Positions 1 to 7,898 of a DNA stretch of 64,000 nucleotides are shown in pieces. The position numbers and the translations under genes are program-made. The DNA is from Cryobacterium sp. PAMC25264 (GTDB lineage: Bacteria > Actinomycetota > Actinomycetes > Actinomycetales > Microbacteriaceae), in the NCBI RefSeq assembly GCF_019443325.1, contig NZ_CP080383.1, positions 1,550,001-1,614,000 on the forward strand. The letters run 5' to 3'. Each line of letters opens with the position of its first letter. Within the stretch, counting starts at the first letter, position 1. Below the pieces are notes generated by a model. It saw only the letters and a program-made list of their open reading frames with translations. It had not been told where the DNA came from and searched no databases.

Positions 1-2
1 CG

Positions 3-1208
3 GCCTGGCTGATCATCGGGGTGGATGCCTACCTCAAGGAGACTGGCGACTACACGATCCTTGACGAGATCGTGCCGTTCGACAACAACGACGCCCTGGC
101 CGAGACCCTGTACACCCACCTGACCCGGTCGTTCGAGTTCACCCTGAACAACCTGGGCCCGCACGGGCTGCCGCTGATCGGCCGGGCCGACTGGAACGAC
201 TGCCTCAACCTCAACTGCTTCTCCACCACCCCCGGCGAGTCCTTCCAGACCACCGAGAACCAGGCCGGCGGGGTGGCGGAGTCGACCTTCATCGCCGCCC
301 AGTTCGTGCTGGCGGCCGGGCAGTACGCCACTATCGCCGAACGCGGCGGCGACACCGTGCAGGCCGGCAAGGCCCGTCAGGCCGCCGCCGACATGACCCA
401 AGCGCTGCTGACCGACGGATGGGACGGCGACTGGTTCCTGCGCGCATACGACTTCTACGGGAACAAGGTCGGCACATCCGAAGATACCGAGGGCCGGATC
501 TGGATCGAACCGCAGGGCTTCGCCGTTCTGGCCGGCGTCGGCGTGGAGCACAACGCGGACGGCACGCCGGTACAGACCAGCCCGGCGTTCAGGGCCCTCG
601 ATTCGGTGGACCGGCTGCTCGGTTCCGAACACGGTCTGGTGCTTCAGTACCCTGCCTACCGGAGCTATCGCATCGAACTCGGCGAGGTATCGACCTATCC
701 CCCGGGCTACAAGGAGAACGGTGGCATCTTCTGCCATAACAACCCCTGGGTGATCATCGGCGAGACGGTGCTGGGCCGCGGCGCCAAGGCGTTCGACCAC
801 TACCGCAAGATCACGCCGGCGTACCGGGAGGAGATCTCCGAGGTGCACCGTACCGAGCCGTACGTCTACGCGCAGATGATCGCGGGCAAGGAAGCTGTCC
901 GGCACGGCGAGGCCAAGAACTCCTGGCTCACGGGCACTGCTGCGTGGAACTTCGTGACCGTCTCGCAGTACCTGCTGGGCGTGCGCACGGACTACGACGG
1001 CCTCGTCGTGGACCCGCAGATCGGTCCCGACGTCACCGAGTTCACCGTCACCCGCCAGGCGCGCGGCGCGACCTACGTGATCACGGTGGCCAATTCCGGC
1101 CGAGAGGGATCCCGCGCGAGTCTGACGGTCGACGGAGTCCCCATCGAGGGTCGTACCGTGCCGTACGCCCCGGCCGGCGCCACCGTGCAGGTGCACGCCA
1201 CTCTCTAG
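3..1208 (+). CDS. GH94 cellobiose phosphorylase, C-terminal part (5' end outside window)
   Basis: This is the C-terminal half of a glycoside hydrolase family 94 phosphorylase, most like cellobiose phosphorylase, which splits cellobiose with phosphate into glucose 1-phosphate and glucose in the cytosol. The frame is open from base 3, before the first possible start at 21, so the gene begins upstream of the window. The ADWND motif at bases 186-200 carries the general-acid aspartate of this family. Further family blocks are GGVAESTF, a CHNNPW block and [11 protein letters not shown], the last lining the phosphate/sugar site. Full-length relatives are about 800 residues, so roughly half is present. 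The exact disaccharide (cellobiose, chitobiose or another) cannot be fixed from this fragment alone. Confidence 0.88.
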   Translation, partial: AWLIIGVDAYLKETGDYTILDEIVPFDNNDALAETLYTHLTRSFEFTLNNLGPHGLPLIGRADWNDCLNLNCFSTTPGESFQTTENQAGGVAESTFIAAQFVLAAGQYATIAERGGDTVQAGKARQAAADMTQALLTDGWDGDWFLRAYDFYGNKVGTSEDTEGRIWIEPQGFAVLAGVGVEHNADGTPVQTSPAFRALDSVDRLLGSEHGLVLQYPAYRSYRIELGEVSTYPPGYKENGGIFCHNNPWVIIGETVLGRGAKAFDHYRKITPAYREEISEVHRTEPYVYAQMIAGKEAVRHGEAKNSWLTGTAAWNFVTVSQYLLGVRTDYDGLVVDPQIGPDVTEFTVTRQARGATYVITVANSGREGSRASLTVDGVPIEGRTVPYAPAGATVQVHATL

Positions 1209-1222
1209 CAGCCGCGCACGCC

Positions 1223-1250
1223 GAGGGCCGGGTCGGAAGACCCGGCCCTC
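1223..1250 (+). terminator. Stem-loop after GH94 gene
   Basis: A perfect 12-bp stem with a GGAA loop lies 15 bases after the GH94 stop codon. There is no T-run after it, as is common for actinobacterial terminators. It could also stop transcription arriving from the opposite-strand ABC-F gene. Confidence 0.6.
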
Positions 1251-1262
1251 CCGCGAACCTGG

Positions 1263-1296
1263 CGCGACCCATCCGGTGGTTGAGCCTGTCGAAACC
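1263..1296. repeat. Dispersed intergenic repeat, copy 1
   Basis: This 34-base segment contains the reverse complement of the 20-mer GGTTTCGACAGGCTCAACCA found at 39677-39696. Its left part (ACCCATCCG followed by GGTTGAG) also aligns with 39570-39602. It is therefore a second copy of the composite intergenic repeat found downstream of ctaA. It sits between two convergent genes. Confidence 0.7.
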
Positions 1297-1304
1297 TGGC
1301 GGGG

Positions 1305-2900
1305 TCAGGCGACGGCGACCTCGACCTCGCCCGGCTCGGCACCCGCACTACCGAAGATCAGGCGGCGGTTGGCGATCTTGTCGGTGAAGAACCTGTCGTG
1401 GCTGACCACGACGACAGCCCCCGGGAAGTGCAGCAGCGCGCGCTCCATCACCTGCGTGCTCGACATGTCGAGGTGGTTGGTGGGTTCGTCGAGCAGCAGC
1501 ACCGAGGCGCCGGAGAGCAGGCACTGGGCCATGGCGACCCGGGCCTTCTGGCCGCCGGAGAGGTTGCCGATCTTCTGCTTGAGGTCGGCCTCGGAGAACT
1601 GGAACATGGTGAGGAACCGGTTGACCGACTTCTTGGTGGCGGTGAACGCGAGGCTGCCCTCGAGCGCGTTGACGGCATGGCTGACGGTGTCGGCGTCGTC
1701 GAGTTCGGCCAGCACCTGGTTGTACGACACCATGCCGGCGCCCTTGGCCCAGTCGACCTCGCCGTGATCCGCGGCCTCTTCCCCCGTGAGCACCCGCAGC
1801 AGAGTGGTCTTGCCGCTGCCGTTGGCGCCGAGCACCACGATGCGGTTGCCGCGACGGATCTCGAAGCTCAGGTCGTTGAAGAGCACCTTCTCGCCATAGG
1901 CCTTGCTGAGCATCTCGACCCGACAAAGCACATCCTTCACGTGCAGGCCGCCGTAGATCTCGGTGATGATCTTGTCGACCGGCCGCGGAGTGCGGGACTT
2001 CTTGATGGTCGCCAGCTGGGTGCCGAGCTTCCGGCTCGCGGCCTTCTGCGCCTCCCGCCGGTCGGCGATGCCCTCGGACTCGAACGCGAGCAGTTCGGAC
2101 TCGTGCACGAACTGCGCCTCGAGGGTCTTGAGCCGGAACTGCTTCTGCACGACGTACTCGCCGAAGTTGCCCGGGTACTCGTGCAGATGAAAGTTCTCCA
2201 GCTCGATGATGCGGGTCACGACGGCGTCGAGGAAGGTGCGGTCGTGGGAGACGATGACGGCCGCGCCCCTGAAGTCGCGGAACCAGTTCTCGAGCCATTC
2301 CACCCCGGCGACGTCGAGGTAGTTGGTCGGTTCGTCCAGCAGCAGCACGTCCGGTGCCTCGAGCAGGATCTTGGCCAGGGCGGCGCGGTTGCGCCAGCCG
2401 CCGGAGAGCTCATCGATCGCGCACGTGCGGTGGGCCTCGTCGAAGCCCAGGATGGTGAGGGCCGCGTCGATGCGGCGCGGGTAGTCCCAGCCGTCCAGTC
2501 GGTCCATGTCCGCGAAGAGCTCTGACTGCCGGTGGATCAGGCGGTCCAGCTCCGCGCTGGCCGAGGAGTCGGCGGCGATGGCCGCGTCGATCGAGGCGAG
2601 CTCGGCCTCGACGGCCTTGATCTCGACGAACAGGGCGTCGAGCACCTCGGTGATCGTCGACGTGCCGTTCAGCTCGGAGAACTGGGAGAAGTAGCCGATC
2701 TTCACGCCGTCGTCGACCGTGACCGTGCCGGTGTCCGGCGTCACCTGGCCGAGGATCAGCTTGATCAGGGTGGTCTTGCCCGAGCCGTTGCGGCCGATCA
2801 TGCCGACCCGGTCCCCCGGTTCGAGCCTGAAGAAGGTCTCGCGAAGCACCTGGGTGTTCTCGAAACGCACGGTCACGTCGTTCAGCCGGATCAAACTCAT
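1305..2900 (-). CDS. ABC-F family ATPase (first of two)
   Basis: This is a soluble twin-ATPase of the ABC-F family, whose members act on the ribosome (translation factors or antibiotic-resistance factors) rather than as transporters. The first nucleotide-binding domain has Walker A GRNGSGKT at residues 36-43, LSGG at 165-168 and a DEPTNYLD Walker B. The second has GANGSGKT, LSGGQKAR and DEPTNHLD. No membrane segments are seen. The 531-residue length is normal. Its ATG overlaps the stop of the upstream small gene as ATGA, so the two are probably translationally coupled. Which ABC-F subclass it belongs to, and whether it protects from a drug, cannot be told from sequence alone. Confidence 0.9.
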   Translation of the reverse strand: MSLIRLNDVTVRFENTQVLRETFFRLEPGDRVGMIGRNGSGKTTLIKLILGQVTPDTGTVTVDDGVKIGYFSQFSELNGTSTITEVLDALFVEIKAVEAELASIDAAIAADSSASAELDRLIHRQSELFADMDRLDGWDYPRRIDAALTILGFDEAHRTCAIDELSGGWRNRAALAKILLEAPDVLLLDEPTNYLDVAGVEWLENWFRDFRGAAVIVSHDRTFLDAVVTRIIELENFHLHEYPGNFGEYVVQKQFRLKTLEAQFVHESELLAFESEGIADRREAQKAASRKLGTQLATIKKSRTPRPVDKIITEIYGGLHVKDVLCRVEMLSKAYGEKVLFNDLSFEIRRGNRIVVLGANGSGKTTLLRVLTGEEAADHGEVDWAKGAGMVSYNQVLAELDDADTVSHAVNALEGSLAFTATKKSVNRFLTMFQFSEADLKQKIGNLSGGQKARVAMAQCLLSGASVLLLDEPTNHLDMSSTQVMERALLHFPGAVVVVSHDRFFTDKIANRRLIFGSAGAEPGEVEVAVA

Positions 2901-3277
2901 GAGAGCTGCTCTCCGCTGTCCGTGGCGTCGACGATGCCGATGAACCGGCTGCCGATGCCATCGACCTCGCGGCGGCTGAGACCAGGCTCAACCTCGGGGA
3001 GTTCGTCGTAGCCATGGTGGTCGCAACTCATGTAGGTGAACTCCGGCCACCACTTCTTGGGCCGGACCGCCTCGGTGAAGCCGCAGACGCTGCAGGTCAG
3101 GGAGACCCAGACGGGCTTCTTGCCGGTGCGGTTCGATCGTGACTGCACCAGCCAGGCCGGCGGGTTCGCCTCGATCTCGGCGAGCTGGGCCTCGGTCATG
3201 CGGCTGGGAAGGTCGTGGCGCTGCGCCATCTCGAGGGGTATGTCGAGGCGAAGCGCTGCTTCTCGTCTGGTAATCAT
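2897..3277 (-). CDS. Conserved hypothetical protein with Cys/His pairs
   Basis: I do not recognise a named family. The 126-residue product starts with MITRREAALRLDIP, followed by a region that looks like a helix-turn-helix or small helical fold. A CSVC pair comes near residue 75 and a CDHHGYDE segment later, so a small zinc site is possible. I chose the ATG at 3277 over an in-frame start 39 bases upstream because a TATCGT -10 hexamer lies 8 bases before it and no Shine-Dalgarno is seen. The stop codon overlaps the start of the ABC-F gene by ATGA, so the two form one transcription unit. A role linked to ABC-F action on ribosomes is only inference. Confidence 0.7.
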   Translation of the reverse strand: MITRREAALRLDIPLEMAQRHDLPSRMTEAQLAEIEANPPAWLVQSRSNRTGKKPVWVSLTCSVCGFTEAVRPKKWWPEFTYMSCDHHGYDELPEVEPGLSRREVDGIGSRFIGIVDATDSGEQLS

Positions 3278-3285
3278 CAGGTTCA

Positions 3286-3291
3286 ACGATA
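3286..3291 (-). promoter_or_regulatory. -10 hexamer for a leaderless start
   Basis: TATCGT on the minus strand ends 8 bases before the ATG at 3277. No ribosome-binding sequence intervenes, so transcription probably begins at or next to the start codon. Confidence 0.4.
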
Positions 3292-3356
3292 GGTGCTGGG
3301 CGCCGTCACCGGGCACAGCAGTCGGCGCAGCGAGTGAGGAACTGGTTCAATGAACC

Positions 3357-4247
3357 ATGCCTGAAACCGTTTCTCCCCTCGGCCTGCTCCTGGATGTCGA
3401 CGGTCCGATCGCCAGCCCGGACACCCGCACCATCAGCACTCCGAGCATCATCACCGACCTCATCGCCCTCGCCGGCGCCAATGTGCCGATCGGCTTCATC
3501 ACCGGGCGCTCGGCTCAGTTCATCAGCGAACAGGTCGTGACGCCGCTGGTCGCGGCAGGCCTTCCTCAGGAGATGCGCATGTATGGCGTGTGCGAGAAGG
3601 GCGCGGTCTGGTTCCCGATCACCGCAGCGGGGATGGGCGACATCGTCGTTGATGCCAGCGTGGCGCTACCCGAGGTCGTGGCCGGCCGCATCCGGGATCT
3701 CGTGGCCTCGGACTACGCCGACAGCATGTTCTTCGACGAGACCAAACTCGCCATGATCTCCGTCGAACAGCGCACGGATGTGGACCGGTCCCGCTACCAC
3801 GTCGCCCAGGCGTCCTTCGAGGCGGCGGCCTATGCGATCCTGGTCGAGCATGGCCTCGGCGTGCGGTTCGGGGATCTGGTCTCACCCGATGCCACCGGCG
3901 CGGTGCCGTTCCGCATCGACACCACCATCATCTCCACCGATATCGAATCGGTCGACCTCGACAAGGACCACGCCGCCGAACGGGCCGTGGCGTTCTTCGC
4001 CCAGGGCGGGCCACTCCCCCGGGTGTGGCGCTCGGTGGGCGACTCGCGCAGCGACTACAAGATGGCCGACCACCTGCATGCGGCCGGCTTCGATGTCGCG
4101 CACGTGGATGTGCGGCCCGCAGACGGCATTCTCGACCGGGGGTACCCCGTGATCGTGGAAGGCGACCTCGTCCACGACGAGGCGGGGGCGGCCTTCCTCG
4201 GCTACTGGGTGCAGAAGCTCGGCCTGGCTGAGCCGGTGTCCGACTAG
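3357..4247 (+). CDS. HAD-superfamily hydrolase
   Basis: This is a 296-residue haloacid dehalogenase-type phosphatase. The N-terminal DVDGP motif (near residue 14) supplies the nucleophile and acid/base aspartates. FITGRS matches the motif II threonine/serine region, and VGDSRSDYKM near residue 225 matches the C-terminal Mg-binding acidic motif. The layout with a middle cap domain resembles the HAD-IIB group, which includes trehalose- and sugar-phosphate phosphatases, but the substrate is unknown. The start at 3357 is the first ATG consistent with the conserved N-terminus; a GAGGA lies rather far upstream. The stop shares the bases CTAG with the stop of the convergent DnaJ-like gene. Confidence 0.75.
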   Translation: MPETVSPLGLLLDVDGPIASPDTRTISTPSIITDLIALAGANVPIGFITGRSAQFISEQVVTPLVAAGLPQEMRMYGVCEKGAVWFPITAAGMGDIVVDASVALPEVVAGRIRDLVASDYADSMFFDETKLAMISVEQRTDVDRSRYHVAQASFEAAAYAILVEHGLGVRFGDLVSPDATGAVPFRIDTTIISTDIESVDLDKDHAAERAVAFFAQGGPLPRVWRSVGDSRSDYKMADHLHAAGFDVAHVDVRPADGILDRGYPVIVEGDLVHDEAGAAFLGYWVQKLGLAEPVSD

Positions 4248-5176
4248 TCTTCGACGAACCGGATACCGTTCTGCAGGGTGCTGCGCAGCTCGAAGACCTT
4301 CTCGAAGCTGCCGCGGTCCATGCCTGCGATGCCGTCCCGAAGCACGCCGACCAGGCGAGACCGCGGGATGACGACGATCATGGCCCGACGGCCGCGGCTC
4401 GGCAGCGAGAACGGCTCGGTCACGGCTTCGTCGGGAGCGACCACGATGAGGGCCGTGAAGCGTACCCGCAGGGACTTGGCCAGGATGCGCGCGGCCGCCG
4501 CGAAGTCGGCCAGTGGCTCCTCCCCGGGTTCGAGGGCGTCGCCCACGAGCTCACCGCGGCGCAGCTGCACGGGCGCACCCCAGTCCTCCGAGAGGATCGC
4601 GAACAGGCCGGCCGGGCCGAGCACGACGTGGTCGATCTTCTCCACGTCGTCCCGGGTGGCCACATCATGCCAGGCCGTGTAACCGATGCCGAGACCCGCG
4701 ATGAGCTGCGCGGTGGACTCCTCGGCGAGGGCCTTGGCGAGGCGATGCCGGATCTCCCGCGGAGCGGAGCGGATCAGGTCACTGGCGTAGGGGTCGTCGA
4801 TGGTGGTGCCGCGCCCGGCCCACTCGCGAAGCAAGGATAGGTACCGTTGCCGGGAATGCCCGCCCGGGTGTCCGTACATGCGAGCCTTCACGCCGCTGGA
4901 CGCCGAACGCGCGGTGGCCGGTCCTGCGGCTCGCCCGGATCCCCCGGCATCCGTGGCGCCGGGGTACCGGGCGCCGTCGTACGCGGCCCGGCTCGCCGGG
5001 CTACCGATGCGTTCCCAGGCCAGCTGCACGGCGTGGAAAGAGGCCGCGGAGCCACCGACGTCGGGGTGGGATTGGCGTAGCTTTCGCCGGTAGGCGCGCC
5101 GGAGTTCTTCGTCGGTCGCCGACGGGGTCACGCCCAGCACCTCGTACGGGCTGGCCGCAGCCGGGCTCTCTGACAT
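4244..5176 (-). CDS. DnaJ-domain protein with NERD-like C-terminal domain
   Basis: The N-terminal region (about residues 9-70 from the chosen start) is a J-domain: SPYEVLGV, then YRRKLRQSHPD with the HPD signature at 37-39 that stimulates DnaK ATPase. A low-complexity linker follows. The C-terminal 150 residues (GYTAWHDVA, then KIDHVVLGPAGLFAI, then LSEDWG) resemble a NERD-type nuclease fold, but the lysine expected in the IE-x-K motif is not evident, so the domain may be inactive. The start at 5176 has an AAAGAGA Shine-Dalgarno and removes 23 unlikely residues. Product length is 310. There is no zinc-finger or typical DnaJ C-terminal domain, so it is not the general co-chaperone DnaJ. A membrane or DNA partner cannot be inferred. 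Confidence 0.72.
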   Translation of the reverse strand: MSESPAAASPYEVLGVTPSATDEELRRAYRRKLRQSHPDVGGSAASFHAVQLAWERIGSPASRAAYDGARYPGATDAGGSGRAAGPATARSASSGVKARMYGHPGGHSRQRYLSLLREWAGRGTTIDDPYASDLIRSAPREIRHRLAKALAEESTAQLIAGLGIGYTAWHDVATRDDVEKIDHVVLGPAGLFAILSEDWGAPVQLRRGELVGDALEPGEEPLADFAAAARILAKSLRVRFTALIVVAPDEAVTEPFSLPSRGRRAMIVVIPRSRLVGVLRDGIAGMDRGSFEKVFELRSTLQNGIRFVED

Positions 5177-5302
5177 TCGTGCGGTCTCTTTCGGCCTGGA
5201 TCGGGTGAAACGGTTCTGCTTCAGCCTAGCCAGCGTTTCTGGCATCTCGCCGACACGGTGGGAGCAGCCGCCCTGACGCGGATTCCGTGCAACGATCAGC
5301 GG

Positions 5303-5950
5303 GTGAAGACTTCAGCTCTCGTTCCGCGGGTGCGCCGCTCCAGCACCCGACTCATCGCCATGGTCGTGGTCGGCGCAGCCGCCGGCCTCGTGACGGGTTT
5401 GACCGGTGCCTGGCTCCTGGCCCCGGCGATCGGCTGGTGCGCCGCCGCCGTGTTCTACATCGGCTGGGTCTGGCTTGTCGTGGCGCGGATGGACGCGCCG
5501 ACGACGGCGGCGCATGCCACCAGGGAAGACCCGTCGCGCGGTATCACCGACGTCCTGCTGATCCTGGCCAGCCTGGCGAGTCTGGGCAGCATCCTCATCG
5601 TGCTCCTGCAGGCCCGCGCGGCCCAGGGGGCGGGTCAGGCCCTGCTCGCCGCCCTCGCTGTGGTGAGTGTCGGGCTGTCCTGGGTGCTTGTGCACACCCT
5701 CTTCACCCTGCGTTATGCCTCGCTCTATTACGCCGAGGAGGACGGCGGGGTGGATTTCAACCAGGCCGAACCGCCGCGCTACTCGGACTTCGCGTACCTG
5801 TCGTTCACGCTGGGGATGACTTTCCAGGTCTCCGACACGTCGCTCACGACCACGGTCATGCGCGCGGCGGCCCTCCGCCACGCACTGATGTCGTTCCTGT
5901 TCGGCTCGATCATCCTGGCAACCCTGATCAACCTGGTCGCGGGTCTCTGA
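5303..5950 (+). CDS. DUF1345 family membrane protein
   Basis: This is an integral membrane protein of about 215 residues. Hydrophobic segments lie near residues 15-60 (a pair), 80-100, 110-135 and at the very C-terminus. The segment SDFAYLSFTLGMTFQVSDT and the following LRHALMSFLFG block are typical of DUF1345 proteins, which are small multi-pass proteins of unknown function. The GTG at 5303 begins a basic N-terminus directly before the first membrane segment; a GTG at 5258 in the same frame is possible. No clear Shine-Dalgarno is present for either. It is transcribed away from the DnaJ-like gene. Confidence 0.78.
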   Translation: MKTSALVPRVRRSSTRLIAMVVVGAAAGLVTGLTGAWLLAPAIGWCAAAVFYIGWVWLVVARMDAPTTAAHATREDPSRGITDVLLILASLASLGSILIVLLQARAAQGAGQALLAALAVVSVGLSWVLVHTLFTLRYASLYYAEEDGGVDFNQAEPPRYSDFAYLSFTLGMTFQVSDTSLTTTVMRAAALRHALMSFLFGSIILATLINLVAGL

Positions 5951-5980
5951 AGCCGGACCGGCCGCGGACCGGCGGAAGGA

Positions 5981-6829
5981 TCAGCCGGCGAAGGTCCTGA
6001 CCGGCAGGCCGGTGACGCCAGGGACGGCCGTGAAGACCGACCCAGCGAGGAGGTCCTCACCGTCGGCGACGCCTTCGCGAGAGGTGGTGATGTAGAGCCG
6101 GTCGAGGGCCTCACCACCGAACGTGCAGGCCGTGACCCGGTCGGCGTCCACTTCGATGACGGTGTCGAGAACGCCGGCTGCGGTGTACCGGTGCACGGCT
6201 CCCCCGGCGTACAGGGCGACCCACACGCCGCCGTCGCTGTCGACGGTGAGACCGTCGGGGTACCCGGTCTCCTCGGGGATGGTGACGAACGGCCGGAGAT
6301 TCGTCAGGCCGGTTTCCGGGGACCAATCGAAGACGCCGACCTGCCCGGTGGGCGTGTCGTTGTAATAGGCGAGCGACCCGTCGGGGCTCCACTCGAGGCC
6401 ATTGGAGATCGTCACCCCGCTCAGCGCGACGGTGACCGACAGATCGGCGGCCAGACGGTACAGTGACCCGGCGCCGGTGCGCTGGTCGTAGCCCATGGAC
6501 CCGCAGTAGAACGATCCGTCCGGAGCGCAGCCGCCATCATTCATCCGCACGGACTCGTCCTGCCAGACCGGGGGCAGCGCCCGCAGGGTGCCGTCCGCGG
6601 CTTCCAGGGTGAACCCGCGCTCCGTGGCGATCACGGCGCCGCCGGCCGCGCGCGGCCGGAGTGCTGCGGCGATGGCGTCGACGTGCCGGCGCGAGACGGT
6701 TCCGTCCTCCGCCAGGGTGAGGACGTCACCGCCGAACAGGTCCACCAGGCGGAGTCCCTCCCAGGCGGGAGACCAGACCGGTCCTTCGCCGTGGAAGGTG
6801 ATCGGGTCGGTGAGCTGGTCCGCGCGCAC
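5981..6829 (-). CDS. SMP-30/gluconolactonase/LRE family protein
   Basis: This is a six-bladed beta-propeller hydrolase of the SMP-30/gluconolactonase group, which opens sugar lactones using a divalent metal. The expected ligands are seen: glutamate in GEGPVW (residue 15), asparagine in ISNGLEWSPD and aspartate in YPDGLTVD. Repeated WSPDGS- and DGGVWV-like strands mark the blades. The 282-residue length is normal for the family. It starts with GTG at 6829, nine bases after the stop of the small membrane-protein gene, so coupling is plausible. The physiological substrate is unknown; such enzymes often serve sugar or aldonate catabolism. Confidence 0.85.
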   Translation of the reverse strand: MRADQLTDPITFHGEGPVWSPAWEGLRLVDLFGGDVLTLAEDGTVSRRHVDAIAAALRPRAAGGAVIATERGFTLEAADGTLRALPPVWQDESVRMNDGGCAPDGSFYCGSMGYDQRTGAGSLYRLAADLSVTVALSGVTISNGLEWSPDGSLAYYNDTPTGQVGVFDWSPETGLTNLRPFVTIPEETGYPDGLTVDSDGGVWVALYAGGAVHRYTAAGVLDTVIEVDADRVTACTFGGEALDRLYITTSREGVADGEDLLAGSVFTAVPGVTGLPVRTFAG

Positions 6830-6838
6830 GATCGTGGC

Positions 6839-7003
6839 CTAGTCGCGCAGCACGTGCACCGGAATGGCGATGGCGGCGCTGACAGCCAGGATGCCGCCGA
6901 AGAAGATCGGACCCTGCCATGCCGTGACCGTGAAGGCGAGGCCGAACAGCCACAGGCCGACGACGAAGGCGGCCATCGCGATGACGAAGGAAAGAATGTG
7001 CAT
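6839..7003 (-). CDS. Small membrane protein, 54 residues
   Basis: The 54-residue product starts MHILSFVIAMAAFVVG and ends PVHVLRD. Two hydrophobic helices, about residues 3-24 and 31-50, are separated by a short turn with TAWQGP, giving a hairpin in the membrane. A good Shine-Dalgarno (GAGAGG) lies about 9 bases upstream of the ATG. The stop codon is nine bases before the SMP-30 gene start, so the two probably share a transcript. I recognise no family. The start, Shine-Dalgarno and clean two-helix pattern make a real gene likely. Confidence 0.6.
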   Translation of the reverse strand: MHILSFVIAMAAFVVGLWLFGLAFTVTAWQGPIFFGGILAVSAAIAIPVHVLRD

Positions 7004-7088
7004 GGGAGGGTTCCTCTCAAGGGGGCGCCGCGAAGGCGTTCCGGGCTCGCTTCGAGAGTACTAGCTCGCGCAGCCGGTGTCGCCTCGG

Positions 7089-7814
7089 CTACGCGCTGTA
7101 GCCGACCTCGGTCTCCGGCCCGACGGCGTCGATTAGCTCCGGGGCGTCGCCAGTGATCGGCGCGACCTCGTAGAAGGCCAGTCCGGCGGCGGCCTCTGCG
7201 GATGCCGCGACCGCCGCGTCGACGAGGGCCTGGTCGCCGTCGGCGTGCGGGTCCAACCACCGGTCCCAGGTCTCCTCGGGCAGCACCACGGGCATCCGGT
7301 CGTGGATGCCGGCCAGGGCGCCCTGCGCCGGTCCGGTGAGGACGGTGGCCGTGAGGACCCAGCGGGCGGGATCGTCGTTGGCGAGGGCCGGGTTGCGCCA
7401 CCAGGAGTACAGGCCGGCCAGGGCGAGCGGCAGTCCGTCGTCGGAGTGCACGAAGTATGGCGTTTTCATGGTGCCCACGGTGTGCCACTCGTAATAGCCG
7501 GTGGCCGGGATGATCGCGCGCGTCTTCGCCAGCGCGGTGCGGAAGGTGGGCTTCTCCGCCACGGTCTCTGCCCGGGCGTTGAAGGTGGCGAAGGCCGCGT
7601 TGAGTTCTGGAGAGAACGTGGGAACGAGCGACCAGCGCGCCGACTCCAGGCGCCGCACCGCCGGATCGGTCTTCATCGACTCGAGCACGATGGGAATCTG
7701 CTCGGTCGGTTTGACGTTCCAGGACGGCTCAGGCAGGTTGTCGCCCTCGTGCTCCACGTCGAACATGGCGGCGAGGTCAGGCGCCGAATCGGTCATGATG
7801 AATCGCCCACACAT
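7089..7814 (-). CDS. SOS response-associated peptidase (SRAP/YedK, HMCES family)
   Basis: SRAP proteins cap abasic sites in single-stranded DNA by forming a thiazolidine crosslink through Cys2. The start MCGRF exposes Cys2 after methionine removal. Other active-site residues are in place: Asn79 (in FNARAE), Glu109 (in GYYEW) and His171 (in GIHDRMP). The 241-residue length is typical. The gene diverges from the imuA'-imuB-dnaE2 operon across 84 bases that contain a LexA box, which fits the family's association with the SOS response. A TACCCT -10 hexamer six bases before the ATG suggests a leaderless message. Confidence 0.92.
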   Translation of the reverse strand: MCGRFIMTDSAPDLAAMFDVEHEGDNLPEPSWNVKPTEQIPIVLESMKTDPAVRRLESARWSLVPTFSPELNAAFATFNARAETVAEKPTFRTALAKTRAIIPATGYYEWHTVGTMKTPYFVHSDDGLPLALAGLYSWWRNPALANDDPARWVLTATVLTGPAQGALAGIHDRMPVVLPEETWDRWLDPHADGDQALVDAAVAASAEAAAGLAFYEVAPITGDAPELIDAVGPETEVGYSA

Positions 7815-7820
7815 AGCCTC

Positions 7821-7826
7821 AGGGTA
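7821..7826 (-). promoter_or_regulatory. -10 hexamer of the SRAP gene (leaderless)
   Basis: TACCCT on the minus strand is separated from the ATG at 7814 by six bases (GAGGCT). The LexA box is about 45 bases further upstream. Confidence 0.5.
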
Positions 7827-7863
7827 CAGGGCGGCGCCGGGACCATCCGGTTATCCACACCGG

Positions 7864-7892
7864 TTGACTATTTCGAATCTCTGTTCGAAACT
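7864..7892 (+). promoter_or_regulatory. imuA' promoter (leaderless)
   Basis: TTGACT at 7864-7869 and GAAACT at 7887-7892 are separated by 17 bases. The GAAACT lies six bases before the ATG at 7899. The AGAGG that touches the start codon is too close to serve as a normal Shine-Dalgarno, so initiation at the ATG itself is likely. Confidence 0.55.
7873..7888. promoter_or_regulatory. LexA-binding site (SOS box)
   Basis: TCGAATCTCTGTTCGA has one mismatch to the actinobacterial/Gram-positive SOS consensus TCGAAC-N4-GTTCGA. The symmetry extends one base on each side (TTTCGAA and TTCGAAA). It fills the spacer of the imuA' promoter and touches its -10, an ideal repressor position. It also lies upstream of the divergent SRAP gene. 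Confidence 0.88.
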
Positions 7893-7898
7893 TAGAGG

